Shown: positions 42,640 through 51,589 of the stretch, piece after piece
Layout: each line of letters begins with the position of its first letter
Numbering within the stretch: position 1 is the first letter of the stretch
Source: DASSFZ01 sp035283185
GTDB lineage: Bacteria > Chloroflexota > Anaerolineae > Fen-1058
DNA length: 64,000 bases
Assembly (NCBI GenBank): GCA_035283185.1
Contig: DATEUJ010000169.1
Location: 1 to 64,000, forward strand
Direction of reading: 5' to 3'
Translations under genes and position numbers: made by a program
The notes under the pieces: model-generated
Databases searched by the model: none
Seen by the model: the letters and a program-made list of their open reading frames with translations, nothing else
Told to the model about the DNA's origin: nothing

Positions 42640-42828
42640 CTAATGGTGCCCATGCCCCTCCATCGGCACGTAACCCTTTCGGTTCGGGCCGGCGAAATCC
42701 TCCGGGCGCTCGTTGAACGTATACCTGCAGCCCGGCGAGCAGAAGTAGTACGTCTCGCCCTTGTACTCCGCCTTGAACTTCGCCGTCTTCTCGTCGACCT
42801 CCATGCCGCATACCGGATCGATTGCCAT
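42640..42828 (-). CDS. YHS-domain protein
   Basis: 62 residues: MAIDPVCGMEVDEKTAKFKA, then YYFCSPGCRYTFNERPEDF. The Cys residues in DPVCGM and CSPGC are the metal-binding YHS signature (TRASH-like), often fused to or next to copper P-type ATPases. A His-rich end (GHGHH) may also bind metal. AGGAGG precedes the ATG. It is the third gene of the CsoR-CopA-YHS copper module. Confidence 0.92.
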   Translation of the reverse strand: MAIDPVCGMEVDEKTAKFKAEYKGETYYFCSPGCRYTFNERPEDFAGPNRKGYVPMEGHGHH

Positions 42829-42863
42829 GCTTTCCTCCTGGGAAGATGTGTCGTGTTGTGGGG

Positions 42864-42924
42864 TAAAGCGTGAAACGTAAAACGTGAAACGTGATCACGT
42901 TTTACGCTTCACGTTTTACGCTTT
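42864..42924. repeat. AAACGTGAAACGTG repeat tract at the CopA 3' end
   Basis: GTAAAACGTGAA and TTCACGTTTTAC words in both orientations. The tract overlaps the last codons of CopA and supplies its TAA stop. Confidence 0.65.
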
Positions 42925-45462
42925 AACCTTCATTCCCCGCAGTCTCAGCGAATTGCTCACGACGAACACGCTGGAGAATGCCATCGCCGCCGCGGCCAGC
43001 ATCGGTATTAACGCGCCGAGCGCCGCGACGGGGATCAGGATCACGTTGTAGAAGAACGCCCAGAAGAGGTTCTGCTTGATCGTGCGCAGCGTGCCGCGGC
43101 TGAGGGTGATCGCCTTGGGCACGCCGCGCAGGTCGCCGGACATCAGTGTCACGCCGGCGGCTTCGATCGCGATGTCGGTGCCGGTACCGATGGCGATGCC
43201 CACGTCGGCCTGCGCCAGGGCGGGCGCGTCGTTGATGCCGTCTCCGACCATGGCTACAACCTTGCGAAGGTTCGGAACCTTCGCAAGGTTCCCTTCCTGC
43301 AATTGCTTCACCGTCGCCGCCTTGTCGCCGGGCAGCACCTCGGCCAGGGCACGATCGATGCCGACCTCCCGCGCGATGGCTTCGGCGGTGCGCCGGTTGT
43401 CGCCGGTGATCATCACGACTTCGATGCCCTGCACGTGCAGCGAGGCGATCGCTTCTTTCGAGCCGGGCTTGACCGTGTCGGCCACGGCGATCACACCGGC
43501 CGCCTCGCCGTCGATCGCGAGCAGCATCGCCGTCTTGGCTTCGGCCTGCAGCCGCTCGACTTCCGGCGCAAGCCCGTTGAGATGCACCTGCTGCTCCTGC
43601 ATCAGCGCCAGGTTGCCCAGCAGCACGCGCCGGCCGTCGACCGTCGCCGAGACGCCGCGCCCGGAGATCGCCCTGAACCCCTGCGGCTCGGAGAGCGCCA
43701 CGCTTCGCGCGCTCGCAGCCTCGACGATGGCGGCTGCCAGCGGATGCTCGCTGCCGCGCTCGACGCTCGCCGCCAAGTGCAGCAAGTGATCAGTGGTCAG
43801 TAGCCAGTGATCAGTCGTCAGTGACCAGTGATCAGTAGACAGTGTCCCGTCATCAGTGGGCACTGCTAACTGATCACCGATCACTGATAACTGATTACTG
43901 ATTACCACATCCGTCACCTTCGGCTTGCCTTCCGTAATCGTCCCCGTCTTATCCAGCGCGATCACCTGCACCTTGCCGAGCCGCTCCAGCGCTTCGCTGT
44001 TCTTGAACAGGACGCCGTTCTCCGCGCCCTTGCCAGTTCCGACCATGACCGCCGTCGGCGTCGCCAGGCCCATCGCGCACGGGCAGGCGATGACGAGCAC
44101 CGCGACGGCGGCCTTCATCGCAAACTCGAACCCGGCTACAGGATTCAGCAGCATGTGGCCGGCGAAAGTCACCGCAGCGATGGCAATCACCGCCGGGACG
44201 AACACCGCCGAGATTTGATCGGCAAGCTTCTGGATCGGCGCTTTCGATCCCTGCGCCTGCTCGACCATCTTGACGATCTGCGCGAGCACGGTGTTCTTGC
44301 CGACCTGCGTCGCTTCGAACTTGAGCAGGCCCTGCTTGTTGACCGTCGCGCCGACGATCTTGTCGCCCGGCCCCTTGTCGACCGGCATCGATTCGCCGGT
44401 GATCATCGACTCGTCGACGCTCGACCGGCCCTCGATCACGACGCCGTCGACTGGGATCTTCTCGCCGGGACGGACGATGACCGTATCCCCGACGCGCACG
44501 TCGTCGATCGACACTTCCATCTCCGCGCCGTCGCGCACGATTCGCGCCGTCTTCGCGCGCAGCCCTATGAGCTTCTTGATCGCTTCGCTGGTGCGGCCTT
44601 TGGCCTTAGCTTCGAGGTACTTGCCCAGCACGATGAGCGTGATGATGACCGCCGCCGTCTCGAAGTAAATGTGGCCTTCGACCAGCCCCAGCAGCACGGC
44701 CAGGCTGTAGAAGTAGGCGACGCTCGAGCCCATCGCCACCAGCACGTCCATGTTGGCGGCGCGGTTCTTCAGCGCCTTCCACGCGCCGACGTAAAAATCG
44801 CGTCCTACGTAGAACTGCACGGGCGTCGCCAGCGCCAGGAACAGCCAGCCCAGCCCGCTCCAGTGGAAGAGGGGTAGCAGGAACTGAGGGATCTCAAGGA
44901 AGCCGGCGTGCCACGCGTCGTTCACCATCGACAGGGCGAACAATGGAATCGTGAAGATTAAACCGACTGTCAGCCGCCGCCGCTGATGAGCGAACTCGGC
45001 TTCGCGCGCTTTGCGCTCGGCATCCTCGCCCGACGCGCCTTCGGCGACGATCGCCTTGAAGCCCGCCGCCTCGATCGCCCGCCGCAGGTCGCCCTGGCCG
45101 ACCATCGTCGGCAGGTACTCGACCAGCGCCTTCTCCGTCGCGAACGACACGCTCGCCTGGAGCACGCCGTCGATCTGGCTCAAGGCTTCCTGGACGACCA
45201 CCGCATCCCGATCGTCGTGCAGCCCCTGAATGGGGATGTCCGCCTCGGCGCGCGCGACGCCGTAACCGATGTCTTCGATCCGGGCGATGACCTCTTGCTC
45301 GCTAAGCGCGCCTGGATCGAACTCGAACACGCCGCGCTCGCTGCTCAGGTTCACGTTGGCGGCGACGACGCCGGGCATCTTCTTCGTCGCCCGCTCGATC
45401 GTCGCCACGCAGTTCGCGCAGGTCATGCCGGTGATGGGGAGAGTCACTTGTTTCGTTGCCAT
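42916..45462 (-). CDS. copA: Copper-translocating P-type ATPase
   Basis: 848 residues, P1B-type heavy-metal ATPase exporting Cu(I). One HMA domain with GMTCANC at the N-terminus, a second degenerate HMA-like region without CxxC (about 80-140), eight membrane helices, the CPC metal site (CPCAMGLATP), phosphorylation motif DKTGTIT, SEHPLA, and GDGINDAPALA. CsoR lies upstream and YHS downstream. Oddity: residues about 520-558, between the phosphorylation and SEHPL motifs, come from a TGATCAGT repeat tract inserted in frame. The name copA rests on family motifs; silver is also possible. Confidence 0.93.
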   Translation of the reverse strand: MATKQVTLPITGMTCANCVATIERATKKMPGVVAANVNLSSERGVFEFDPGALSEQEVIARIEDIGYGVARAEADIPIQGLHDDRDAVVVQEALSQIDGVLQASVSFATEKALVEYLPTMVGQGDLRRAIEAAGFKAIVAEGASGEDAERKAREAEFAHQRRRLTVGLIFTIPLFALSMVNDAWHAGFLEIPQFLLPLFHWSGLGWLFLALATPVQFYVGRDFYVGAWKALKNRAANMDVLVAMGSSVAYFYSLAVLLGLVEGHIYFETAAVIITLIVLGKYLEAKAKGRTSEAIKKLIGLRAKTARIVRDGAEMEVSIDDVRVGDTVIVRPGEKIPVDGVVIEGRSSVDESMITGESMPVDKGPGDKIVGATVNKQGLLKFEATQVGKNTVLAQIVKMVEQAQGSKAPIQKLADQISAVFVPAVIAIAAVTFAGHMLLNPVAGFEFAMKAAVAVLVIACPCAMGLATPTAVMVGTGKGAENGVLFKNSEALERLGKVQVIALDKTGTITEGKPKVTDVVISNQLSVIGDQLAVPTDDGTLSTDHWSLTTDHWLLTTDHLLHLAASVERGSEHPLAAAIVEAASARSVALSEPQGFRAISGRGVSATVDGRRVLLGNLALMQEQQVHLNGLAPEVERLQAEAKTAMLLAIDGEAAGVIAVADTVKPGSKEAIASLHVQGIEVVMITGDNRRTAEAIAREVGIDRALAEVLPGDKAATVKQLQEGNLAKVPNLRKVVAMVGDGINDAPALAQADVGIAIGTGTDIAIEAAGVTLMSGDLRGVPKAITLSRGTLRTIKQNLFWAFFYNVILIPVAALGALIPMLAAAAMAFSSVFVVSNSLRLRGMKVKA
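43786..43905. repeat. TGATCAGT repeat tract inserted in frame within CopA
   Basis: About ten degenerate copies of CAGTGATCAGT-like 10/11-mers. Translated in frame it gives NQLSVIGDQLAVPTDDGTL then STDHWSLTTDHWLLTTDHL. Related tracts lie at 45486-45540 and 51475-51556. Confidence 0.85.
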
Positions 45463-45485
45463 AATACTTCGTCCAGTGCGTGTGC

Positions 45486-45540
45486 TCAGTAACCAGTGAT
45501 CAGTAATCAGTGATCAGTGGTCAGTGATTACTGATCACTA
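45486..45540. repeat. TGATCAGT repeat tract between CsoR and CopA
   Basis: Degenerate CAGTGATCAGTAATCAGTG words fill the gap between the CsoR stop and the CopA start and extend up to the CsoR stop codon. Confidence 0.75.
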
Positions 45541-45816
45541 GATTTTCTGCGCCATCTCGAACACGTCGACGATCTCGTCGAGCACCTGCTCGCGGCGCTT
45601 CTTATCGTCGCCGCGCACGGCGTCGATGACGCACGAGTTGAGATGCCCCTTCAGGATGAGGTCGTTGACCTTGTTGAGCGCGGCCTGCACCGCCTGTACC
45701 TGCTTGATCACGTCGATGCAGTAGGCGTCCTGGTCGACCATGCGCTCGATGCCGGCGACGTGGCCGGAGATGCTCCTCAGCCGCCGCTTGAGCGTGTCTT
45801 TGCTTTGCACATCCAT
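45538..45816 (-). CDS. csoR: CsoR-family metal-sensing repressor
   Basis: 92 residues, all-helical repressor of the CsoR/RcnR/FrmR family. The Cu(I)-type ligand set is present: Cys33 (AYCIDVI), His58 (KGHLNSC) and Cys62, the C-H-C signature of copper sensors. Next to copA this supports copper control: apo-protein binds the operator and releases it on Cu(I) binding. A GC-tract palindrome at 45831-45860 is the likely operator. Confidence 0.9.
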   Translation of the reverse strand: MDVQSKDTLKRRLRSISGHVAGIERMVDQDAYCIDVIKQVQAVQAALNKVNDLILKGHLNSCVIDAVRGDDKKRREQVLDEIVDVFEMAQKI

Positions 45817-45830
45817 CTCCGCCCCCTGGC

Positions 45831-45860
45831 CTATCCCCTCCCCAGGGGGAGGGGGTGTAG
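45831..45860 (-). promoter_or_regulatory. Putative CsoR operator
   Basis: On the minus strand, CTACACCCCCTCCCCC then TGGGGAGGGGATAG. The TA-C-tract/G-tract-TA layout is the known class of CsoR operators, and it lies 14 bases upstream of the csoR start. Confidence 0.6.
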
Positions 45861-45958
45861 GCCCATTGTATCATGCGCGCGGAGCGGCGTCAAGATGACG
45901 AATGTCACGAGTTTCCTACTGCCTGGGATGGCTGCTTAGCGGAGGCGGTCACTCCGAC

Positions 45959-46469
45959 TCACTCGTTTCGGGCGATCTGCGCAGCCAGGAACTGCGCCAC
46001 GGCGCCCGTCTCGAACGGCCAGGCGTAACGAACCGCCAGGCGCGGATTCCGTTCCCGCGCGCGCTCGATCGCCGCCGGAATGTCTACTTCCGAGTGCTCG
46101 CCGCCGCGCGTCATCATCGGCGTGACGACGACGACGCTATCGGCGCGCCCGGCGGCCTGGTCGAGCGCCTCGTCCAGGCTGGGCGCGCAGAACTCGTTGA
46201 ACCCGGCGATCACCTCCAACCCGGTTGCCCGGCGAAGATGCTCGGCCAGCTCTTGCGTCCCGGCGTGGAAGGGGTCGTTGTATGGCGTGCGCGGCCACGC
46301 GCGCATCCGGGCGTCCAGCTCCGCGTAGCGCCGCTCGAGTCCGGCGCGCTCCGGCCCGCCTGCGTGTTCGAGCCGGGCGTGCACCTTCGGCCATGAATTC
46401 GGCCATCTCCCGTTCGGGAAAATCCCTGGGCGGGGCGCCGTGCATGGCAAGGATGATCATCTGGCTCAT
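45959..46469 (-). pseudogene. SirB/CbiX-like sirohydrochlorin ferrochelatase with frameshift
   Basis: The gene begins MSQMIILAMHGAPPRDFPER (ATG 46469 after GAGGAG) and the frame breaks at about 46386-46393, where one extra base shifts MAEFMAE into KVHARLEHAGG. The second frame continues to ARMRAWPRTPYNDPFHAGTQ, VIAGFNEFCAPSLDEALDQA and VVVVTPMMTRGGEHSEVDIP, a class II chelatase pattern with the metal-binding MHG and GEHSEVDIP histidines. It would insert Fe or Co in sirohaem/cobalamin synthesis. Either a recent pseudogene or a sequencing error. It follows DUF1028 by 16 bases. Confidence 0.75.
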
Positions 46470-46485
46470 TGTCTCCTCCGTCGAG

Positions 46486-47415
46486 CTATCGCCGAGATTT
46501 CTTCGCGCGCTTTCCGCCGCGCGTCGCCGGTCGCCTCTGCGCCGGATACGCCTTTTGCAGGAACTCCAGCACGACCGGGTCGATTCGCTCATCCGGCTGC
46601 CAGCGCTCCTCGAGATTTTCCACGCCGACGAGCCTCTCGACCGCCTTGCGCGTGGCCTCGTCGTAGTCGCCGCTGAGGCGGCCGGTGTAATGTCCGCTCT
46701 GCCGGGCGATGCGCTGTAACTCGCGCGCCACCTTTTTGTCGATCGAGAGCAGCGACTCGGGATCGGGCCGCTTGAAATACAAGTGGTGCAGATCGAGCAG
46801 CTCGCGCAGGCGAGCGATCGGCCGGGGGTGATCGTCCACGCGCAGATCGACGTATCGGTCGTTGAACCCGGCGTAGCCGCCTTTCTCGCGCACGACGAGC
46901 AGCGCCGCGCTTTGCTGGCCGCGCCGGTCGCCGCCGGCTTTTTGCCCGGCCGCCAGCGCCGCGACCAATCGATCGGCCAGCTCGCCGCGCGCCTGCTCGA
47001 ATGCCTGGGCCATCGCCGAGACCGTCTCTTTGCTGACGAGGATGTTGCCCTGCAGCGCGTAGTGCCGGCCGGTCATACCGCCTGCCCATTCGATGCATTC
47101 CCTGCCCGTGAACGTCGTCACATCGCCCTGCGCATCCACCAGGCCCACCTGCCGGTGCTCGCGGCCTTCGTCCTCGGTCAGGAGCCGGTCGAGCGCCTCT
47201 TGCGCGCTCAGGCCGGACGCCATGAGCGCCAATCCCTTCGGCCCGAACGACGTGTTGGCATACGACTGCGTCGCCACTGCGCCCGCGCCGGCCTGCGCCC
47301 AGGGCACCGCCGAGCCGACGGCCAGGAACTTGCTTTGCGTCGCCACGCCCCACTCTTGCGCATCGGGATCGTAGGCGACAATCGAAAACGTCGAAGGTTG
47401 GATGAGTGTGCGCAT
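46486..47415 (-). CDS. DUF1028 domain protein with peptidoglycan-binding-like C-terminus
   Basis: 309 residues. The DUF1028 Ntn-hydrolase-like domain (about 1-215) shows STFSIVAYDPDAQEWGVATQ, then GPKGLALMASGLSAQEAL and GNILVSKETV. The C-terminal 70 residues (SGHYTGRLSGDYDEATRKAV) look like a PG_binding_2 module and end in a basic tail. Function of DUF1028 is unproven. ATG 47415 follows AGGAG by five bases. Confidence 0.88.
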   Translation of the reverse strand: MRTLIQPSTFSIVAYDPDAQEWGVATQSKFLAVGSAVPWAQAGAGAVATQSYANTSFGPKGLALMASGLSAQEALDRLLTEDEGREHRQVGLVDAQGDVTTFTGRECIEWAGGMTGRHYALQGNILVSKETVSAMAQAFEQARGELADRLVAALAAGQKAGGDRRGQQSAALLVVREKGGYAGFNDRYVDLRVDDHPRPIARLRELLDLHHLYFKRPDPESLLSIDKKVARELQRIARQSGHYTGRLSGDYDEATRKAVERLVGVENLEERWQPDERIDPVVLEFLQKAYPAQRRPATRGGKRAKKSRR

Positions 47416-47458
47416 ATCATCTCCTGCGAATAGCTGATGGCGGATGGCAGAACGCCAT

Positions 47459-47518
47459 TTCTTCATTCTACACTCTACATTCTACATTCTACATTCTTCA
47501 TTTTTCATTCCACATTCG
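47459..47518. repeat. ATTCTACA repeat tract
   Basis: Degenerate ATTCTACATTCTACATTCTTC words. It covers the gap upstream of DUF1028 and supplies the last codons (MWNEK) and TGA stop of the gene at 47498-47887. Confidence 0.7.
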
Positions 47519-47887
47519 TTCAAGCCCACTCACAGCGTCTCGTAGCGATTCCTCAAGTTCGGGGCCCGACGCGAACTCCCACCAGCCCAGATCGTCGGCC
47601 AGCGTCTCGACGGCCTGTTCGCGCAGCCAGACGCCGAGCCGGGTCTTGTCGTTCGGCCGATCGGATCGCCACACTTTCACCTCGAAGCGGCTCGGCCCAC
47701 CGCCCGAATAGAACAACAATTGCACGTCGACGAACGCCAATACGCCGCCCTCCACGGGCCGGGCGAACCGGTACAATCCGCTGCGGACCTGGATGGCATC
47801 ATCCTGGAGTGTGTACCCGCGTCGCGCGATGGCATCGCCCGCCGCTTGTAGCAGCATGTCCTTGAAGATGTCAAAAGGAGTGGACAC
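47498..47887 (-). CDS. Hypothetical protein
   Basis: 129 residues, soluble, no recognised family. Features: MSTPFDIFKDMLLQAAGDAI, a beta-rich middle (LAFVDVQLLFYSGGGPSRFE) and WLREQAVETLADDLGWWEF. GTG 47887 is preceded by GAGGAT. Its last residues are encoded by a dispersed repeat tract, so the native C-terminus may have been lost. Confidence 0.65.
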   Translation of the reverse strand: MSTPFDIFKDMLLQAAGDAIARRGYTLQDDAIQVRSGLYRFARPVEGGVLAFVDVQLLFYSGGGPSRFEVKVWRSDRPNDKTRLGVWLREQAVETLADDLGWWEFASGPELEESLRDAVSGLERMWNEK

Positions 47888-47915
47888 GATCCTCAGGATG
47901 CTTGCGTAGGGTGTG

Positions 47916-48128
47916 TTACTTCAGCTCTGGCAGAGGCACCGGCTGCTCGCGCGGGCGGCATTTGCCGCAATACACGGCATCGGATACGACGATCGCTTTC
48001 TGCGTCCCGTCCTCGCCGGCGTACAGGCCCACAATGAAGGGTGATACGGTGATGTGATCCTGGCAGACGGCTCTGCCGCAAAAGCGACAGACGGCGTGTG
48101 CCGTGCGATTGCAGTGGATACAGTTCAT
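47916..48128 (-). CDS. Small zinc-ribbon/B-box-like protein
   Basis: 70 residues. MNCIHCNRTAHAVCRFCGRA then VCQDH and YCGKCRPRE give four Cys pairs plus His, a double zinc-binding layout similar to B-box or DUF2180 proteins. It starts two bases after the CNB/M50 gene's stop, suggesting co-transcription with that sensor protein. Confidence 0.7.
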   Translation of the reverse strand: MNCIHCNRTAHAVCRFCGRAVCQDHITVSPFIVGLYAGEDGTQKAIVVSDAVYCGKCRPREQPVPLPELK

Positions 48129-48130
48129 CG

Positions 48131-51100
48131 TTAGGCTCCGCTCATCGACAGGCGGCGCGAGCTGGCGCGCGACAGGGCCTGGCCCAGTTGCATGAAATCC
48201 ATGATGAACTCGTGGAAATACTGGGCTTGCAGACTCAACAGAGTCGAATCGACGCTGGCGGTAATCGTCGCGGTTCGGGGACTGTTTTGCAGCAGGGCGA
48301 TCTCCCCAACGTATTCCCCCGGCCCGAGACGAGAAAGCTCGACCGGCTGGCCGCCTGCGGCCAGGCGCGTCACACTCACCTGTCCGGATTCAATGATGTA
48401 GAACTTGTCGCCTCGCTCGCCTTCACGGAACACGACTTCGCCAGCCCTGAACGTCTCGCGCTGCAATCGCGCGGCCAGCAGATCGAGGTCCAGGCTTTCC
48501 AACTCGTCGAAAATGGGCATGGCCCGCAGCAGCCAGTTGCGCCGGATGCCGGCCTGGATGTGCTGCGCCACCGCGAGTTGCTCCCGCACCAGGCGGTCAA
48601 AGTTCACGCGGTCGAGTGACAGCACGACGACCGGCGTGTCGGCGCGCACCGTCGCGTTGCGCGGCGCGTGTGATATCAGGGCCATTTCGCCAAAATACTG
48701 GCCGGGTCCCAGCTCGCCGACCTTGCCGACCAGGTCCATCCCGTCGGCGTCCGCTTGCCACACGGAGACTTTCCCGCGCTCGACGACGTAGAACTTGTCC
48801 CCGGCTTCGCCCTGGCGGATGATGACTTCTCCGGCCGCGAATCGCTCGGCCTGCACCTGGTCGGCCAAATCGGCCAGCTCTTCGTACGTGCAGGCGACGA
48901 AGAGCGGGACCCGCCCTAGCGCTTTCTGGCGCTCGGCGCGCTCGTCGGATACGGCCTGCCTCACGCTCAGACCCCACGCCCGGCGGCTGAGGATCAGCTC
49001 TGCAACCACCTCCCTGTTCTGCCAGGGCAGACTGTCGATCCCGTAGCCGAAGGTCAGCCTCGCCATCTCGCGCCCCAGCTCGCGGCGGATGAGCCGGTAT
49101 AACTCGTCGAACGCCACACCATACACTTCGCTCAGCTCGGCCGTCGTGCGGCGGGACAGCTCCGGGTCCGCGAATCGATTGCCGGTGATCGAAAGCGGGA
49201 CGCCGTGGCGGCGCATGGCCTCGGTGAACTCCTGCCCGAAGCGGCGCACGCCGGGCCAGCCCGTCTCGAAAAAGACCTGGGCGATCACGCGGCGGATGAG
49301 AATGGGAACCGAGGCCGCCATCACTTGCTGCGTCTGGCTAGTCATCGTCCCGAATTCGTAAGCGGACAACTGGGGCAGGCGAGCGTGAACCAGGAGTAGC
49401 GCGCCGGCCGCGAGCAGCAGCGCGCCGAGCAGCCCGAGGTCGCCAAGTGGAAGAGTGATAACCCAGGACAGCCCGGTGGCAGTCACTCCCGCGCCCAGGA
49501 GCGTCACGGCCGGCGCGCGGGCGCTGCCCTGTACGCTGAGCAACGCCCAGGCCCCGGCGGTTCCCAGCGCAGTCATCAGGATCAGGCGCGGATCGGCGAG
49601 TGGCAGGCCGGCCAATCGGTTCAGGCCCACCAGCCAGGCGCTGCCCACCAGGAGACCCGCCAGCAGCACGGCACGGATCTTGGTCACCCCCGCCCACGGC
49701 AGGCGAGGGTAGGCGGATTGCACGGACCGCGATACGGTGCGCGACGTGACGATCAGGCTCCCGGCCAGCAGCGCCAGCAGCGCCGCCCATTGCAGAGGGT
49801 AGGGCACGGCACGGATTTTGGTCACGGATTGCACGGATTCGGGCAGCAGGCGAGCGAGCTGCGCCAAGCCGGTCAGGAACAGGGCGACGGCCAGCGTGAT
49901 ATGAGCCAGGCCGCGCGGCGACCCCTGATAGGGCCGGTTGAAGGCCAACAATTGGATCATCGCCAGCAGCGACGCCAGGAATCCCAATATTGCAGCTGCG
50001 TAGGAGGCATCTCCAGATGCCGAAGTGATCAAGGGCAAGCCGAATCCAATAGCCAGAGCGACGCCGGCAAGCGCGAGCGCCAGGCGTTCGTGTCGCGCCC
50101 GGATGCCTGATCGACTGAATCGGGCGACGATGATGCGCCCCGCCTGCAGGAGCTGCAGGAAGATCAGGAAGACGAAGGAGATGACGGCGCCGACCAACAG
50201 AAGGTTGAGCAGTCGGGCGAGCAGCGGGAAGTCTCCGCTCAACACCACCTGGACGCCGGAACGGACGCGCGTTTCCCAGAAGAAGAAGATCATGTACAGC
50301 GCATAGGCCGTCCAGGCCACCGAGAGCAGGCCGAACACGGTGAAGATCCATTCTTCGCGGGTGAGCCTGTTTCTGTGCAGCAAAGCGGCCGGCAGCTTGC
50401 GCCGGATGAAGGCCAGCGACTTCTCGCGCAGCGACGGAATGTCCAGCGCGTCGGAGAGCAGGTAATAGCCGTCCAGCTTGAGGAGCGGGTTGACGTTGAA
50501 GAACACGGTCAGATAGGCGAAGCCGGCCAGTTTGAACAGGAGCGAGTTGACGGCAAGGTCGGGCAGCAGAAACATGACGAGCGACGCCGCGCCGCCCAGG
50601 ATCAGGCCCGTATAAGGGCCGTTCCAGGTGACGGCCAGGCGCGCCCGGCGCGGCTCGAGCCAGATGTCGGTCGTCTCCACGAAGGCGGCCGGCATGCCGA
50701 AGTACAGCATCAGGCCGCCGCGCGGCACTTCGCGCCCGTAGTGCTTCACGGTCAAGGCGTGCCCCAGCTCGTGGATCACCACCGGCGCGATCGACACCAG
50801 CCACAGCACGGCCAGCCCGATCACCACGTCGTCGCCGAGGATGGCGTAGCGCGGATCGCTCACGATGGAGAAGAACGCGAGGAGGCCCAGGACGCTGATC
50901 AACAAGAAAACGACCCGCGCCGGGCGAGTGAAGCACAGCCAGCCGCCCGCCCGGTACAACACGCTCACCACGCGATCCATGCCCTCGATGTTGAGACGCC
51001 GCGTGAGCAGGGCCTGGGCGGGCGTGCTGATGCGATGAAGCCGGGAACGCCGGTGCAGTTTCTCGCGCAGCTCGCTCCACACCGCGAGCGGCCGATCGGC

Positions 51101-51490
51101 CAGCATGTGATGCTGCAGCAGCAGGTCGACCAGCCGGACGATCGTGTTGTGCGCGAAAGCGCCGGTGACCATGAAATGCTCGACCACCAGCTCCTGGACG
51201 CTGGTCTTGCCGTCCATCCGGCTCCACAAGTCATATTCGGCGGCGGACAATCGCAGGTAGGTTTTCTCGCGTGTATTCTTGAGGACGAAGTACGGAGCGC
51301 GCCGGTCTTTCAGCTCCCGCGCGACGACTGCCGGGTCCGGCTGCGGCCGGTAGTCGGCCACCTGAAGACGCCGCTGGAGAGATTCCCAGACGCCGGGTGA
51401 CGAAGCCGCGCCTCCTGAGTGGAGCCCAGCGGAGTCGAAGGACGGCGCGCCGGCGCGCTCGACCAGCGCGGAGTACCAGTTATCAGTCAT
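48131..51490 (-). CDS. M50 site-2-type metalloprotease with two cyclic-nucleotide-binding domains
   Basis: 1119 residues. An N-terminal PqqD-like domain (about 50-125) precedes a membrane M50 protease: IHELGHALTVKHYG (about 238) and the second zinc motif LLKLDGYYLLSDAL (about 337), with many helices up to about 680. Then two cNMP-binding domains (about 850-970: GEVIIRQGEAGDKFYVVERG; 985-1095: GEVVFREGERGDKFYIIESG). The start codon lies within a TGATCAGT repeat tract and lacks a ribosome site. Likely a nucleotide-gated intramembrane protease or peptide exporter. It contains in-frame repeat insertions (about 20-33 and two VTKIRAV segments). Confidence 0.85.
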   Translation of the reverse strand: MTDNWYSALVERAGAPSFDSAGLHSGGAASSPGVWESLQRRLQVADYRPQPDPAVVARELKDRRAPYFVLKNTREKTYLRLSAAEYDLWSRMDGKTSVQELVVEHFMVTGAFAHNTIVRLVDLLLQHHMLADRPLAVWSELREKLHRRSRLHRISTPAQALLTRRLNIEGMDRVVSVLYRAGGWLCFTRPARVVFLLISVLGLLAFFSIVSDPRYAILGDDVVIGLAVLWLVSIAPVVIHELGHALTVKHYGREVPRGGLMLYFGMPAAFVETTDIWLEPRRARLAVTWNGPYTGLILGGAASLVMFLLPDLAVNSLLFKLAGFAYLTVFFNVNPLLKLDGYYLLSDALDIPSLREKSLAFIRRKLPAALLHRNRLTREEWIFTVFGLLSVAWTAYALYMIFFFWETRVRSGVQVVLSGDFPLLARLLNLLLVGAVISFVFLIFLQLLQAGRIIVARFSRSGIRARHERLALALAGVALAIGFGLPLITSASGDASYAAAILGFLASLLAMIQLLAFNRPYQGSPRGLAHITLAVALFLTGLAQLARLLPESVQSVTKIRAVPYPLQWAALLALLAGSLIVTSRTVSRSVQSAYPRLPWAGVTKIRAVLLAGLLVGSAWLVGLNRLAGLPLADPRLILMTALGTAGAWALLSVQGSARAPAVTLLGAGVTATGLSWVITLPLGDLGLLGALLLAAGALLLVHARLPQLSAYEFGTMTSQTQQVMAASVPILIRRVIAQVFFETGWPGVRRFGQEFTEAMRRHGVPLSITGNRFADPELSRRTTAELSEVYGVAFDELYRLIRRELGREMARLTFGYGIDSLPWQNREVVAELILSRRAWGLSVRQAVSDERAERQKALGRVPLFVACTYEELADLADQVQAERFAAGEVIIRQGEAGDKFYVVERGKVSVWQADADGMDLVGKVGELGPGQYFGEMALISHAPRNATVRADTPVVVLSLDRVNFDRLVREQLAVAQHIQAGIRRNWLLRAMPIFDELESLDLDLLAARLQRETFRAGEVVFREGERGDKFYIIESGQVSVTRLAAGGQPVELSRLGPGEYVGEIALLQNSPRTATITASVDSTLLSLQAQYFHEFIMDFMQLGQALSRASSRRLSMSGA
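49667..49729. repeat. CACGGAT repeat tract within the M50/CNB gene, first
   Basis: GCACGGATCTTGGTCACC and GCGGATTGCACGGAC words, translated as part of a hydrophobic loop including VTKIRAVLL. Confidence 0.5.
49806..49840. repeat. CACGGATT repeat tract within the M50/CNB gene, second
   Basis: GCACGGATTTTGGTCACGG and ATTGCACGGATT words translated as ESVQSVTKIRAVP in frame. The same peptide idea (VPSVQSVPES) appears in the E2 linker. Confidence 0.6.
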
Positions 51491-51556
51491 CAGTTATCAG
51501 TCATCAGTTATCAGTCATCAGTTATCAGTCATCAGTCATCAGTCATCAGTACCAGT
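51475..51556. repeat. TTATCAGTCATCAG repeat tract at the M50/CNB start
   Basis: Eight degenerate ATCAGT(C/T)ATCAG copies. The ATG and first five codons (MTDNW) of the gene at 48131-51490 are part of the tract. Confidence 0.85.
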
Positions 51557-51589
51557 CTGCATTCATGTCAGCAGGTTGAACTGTGACCC

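Noticed and set aside
49338..51227. 629-codon minus-strand frame within the M50/CNB gene
   Set aside because: It is an alternative frame of the same strand; the real frame carries HELGH, LDGYY and cNMP-domain motifs.
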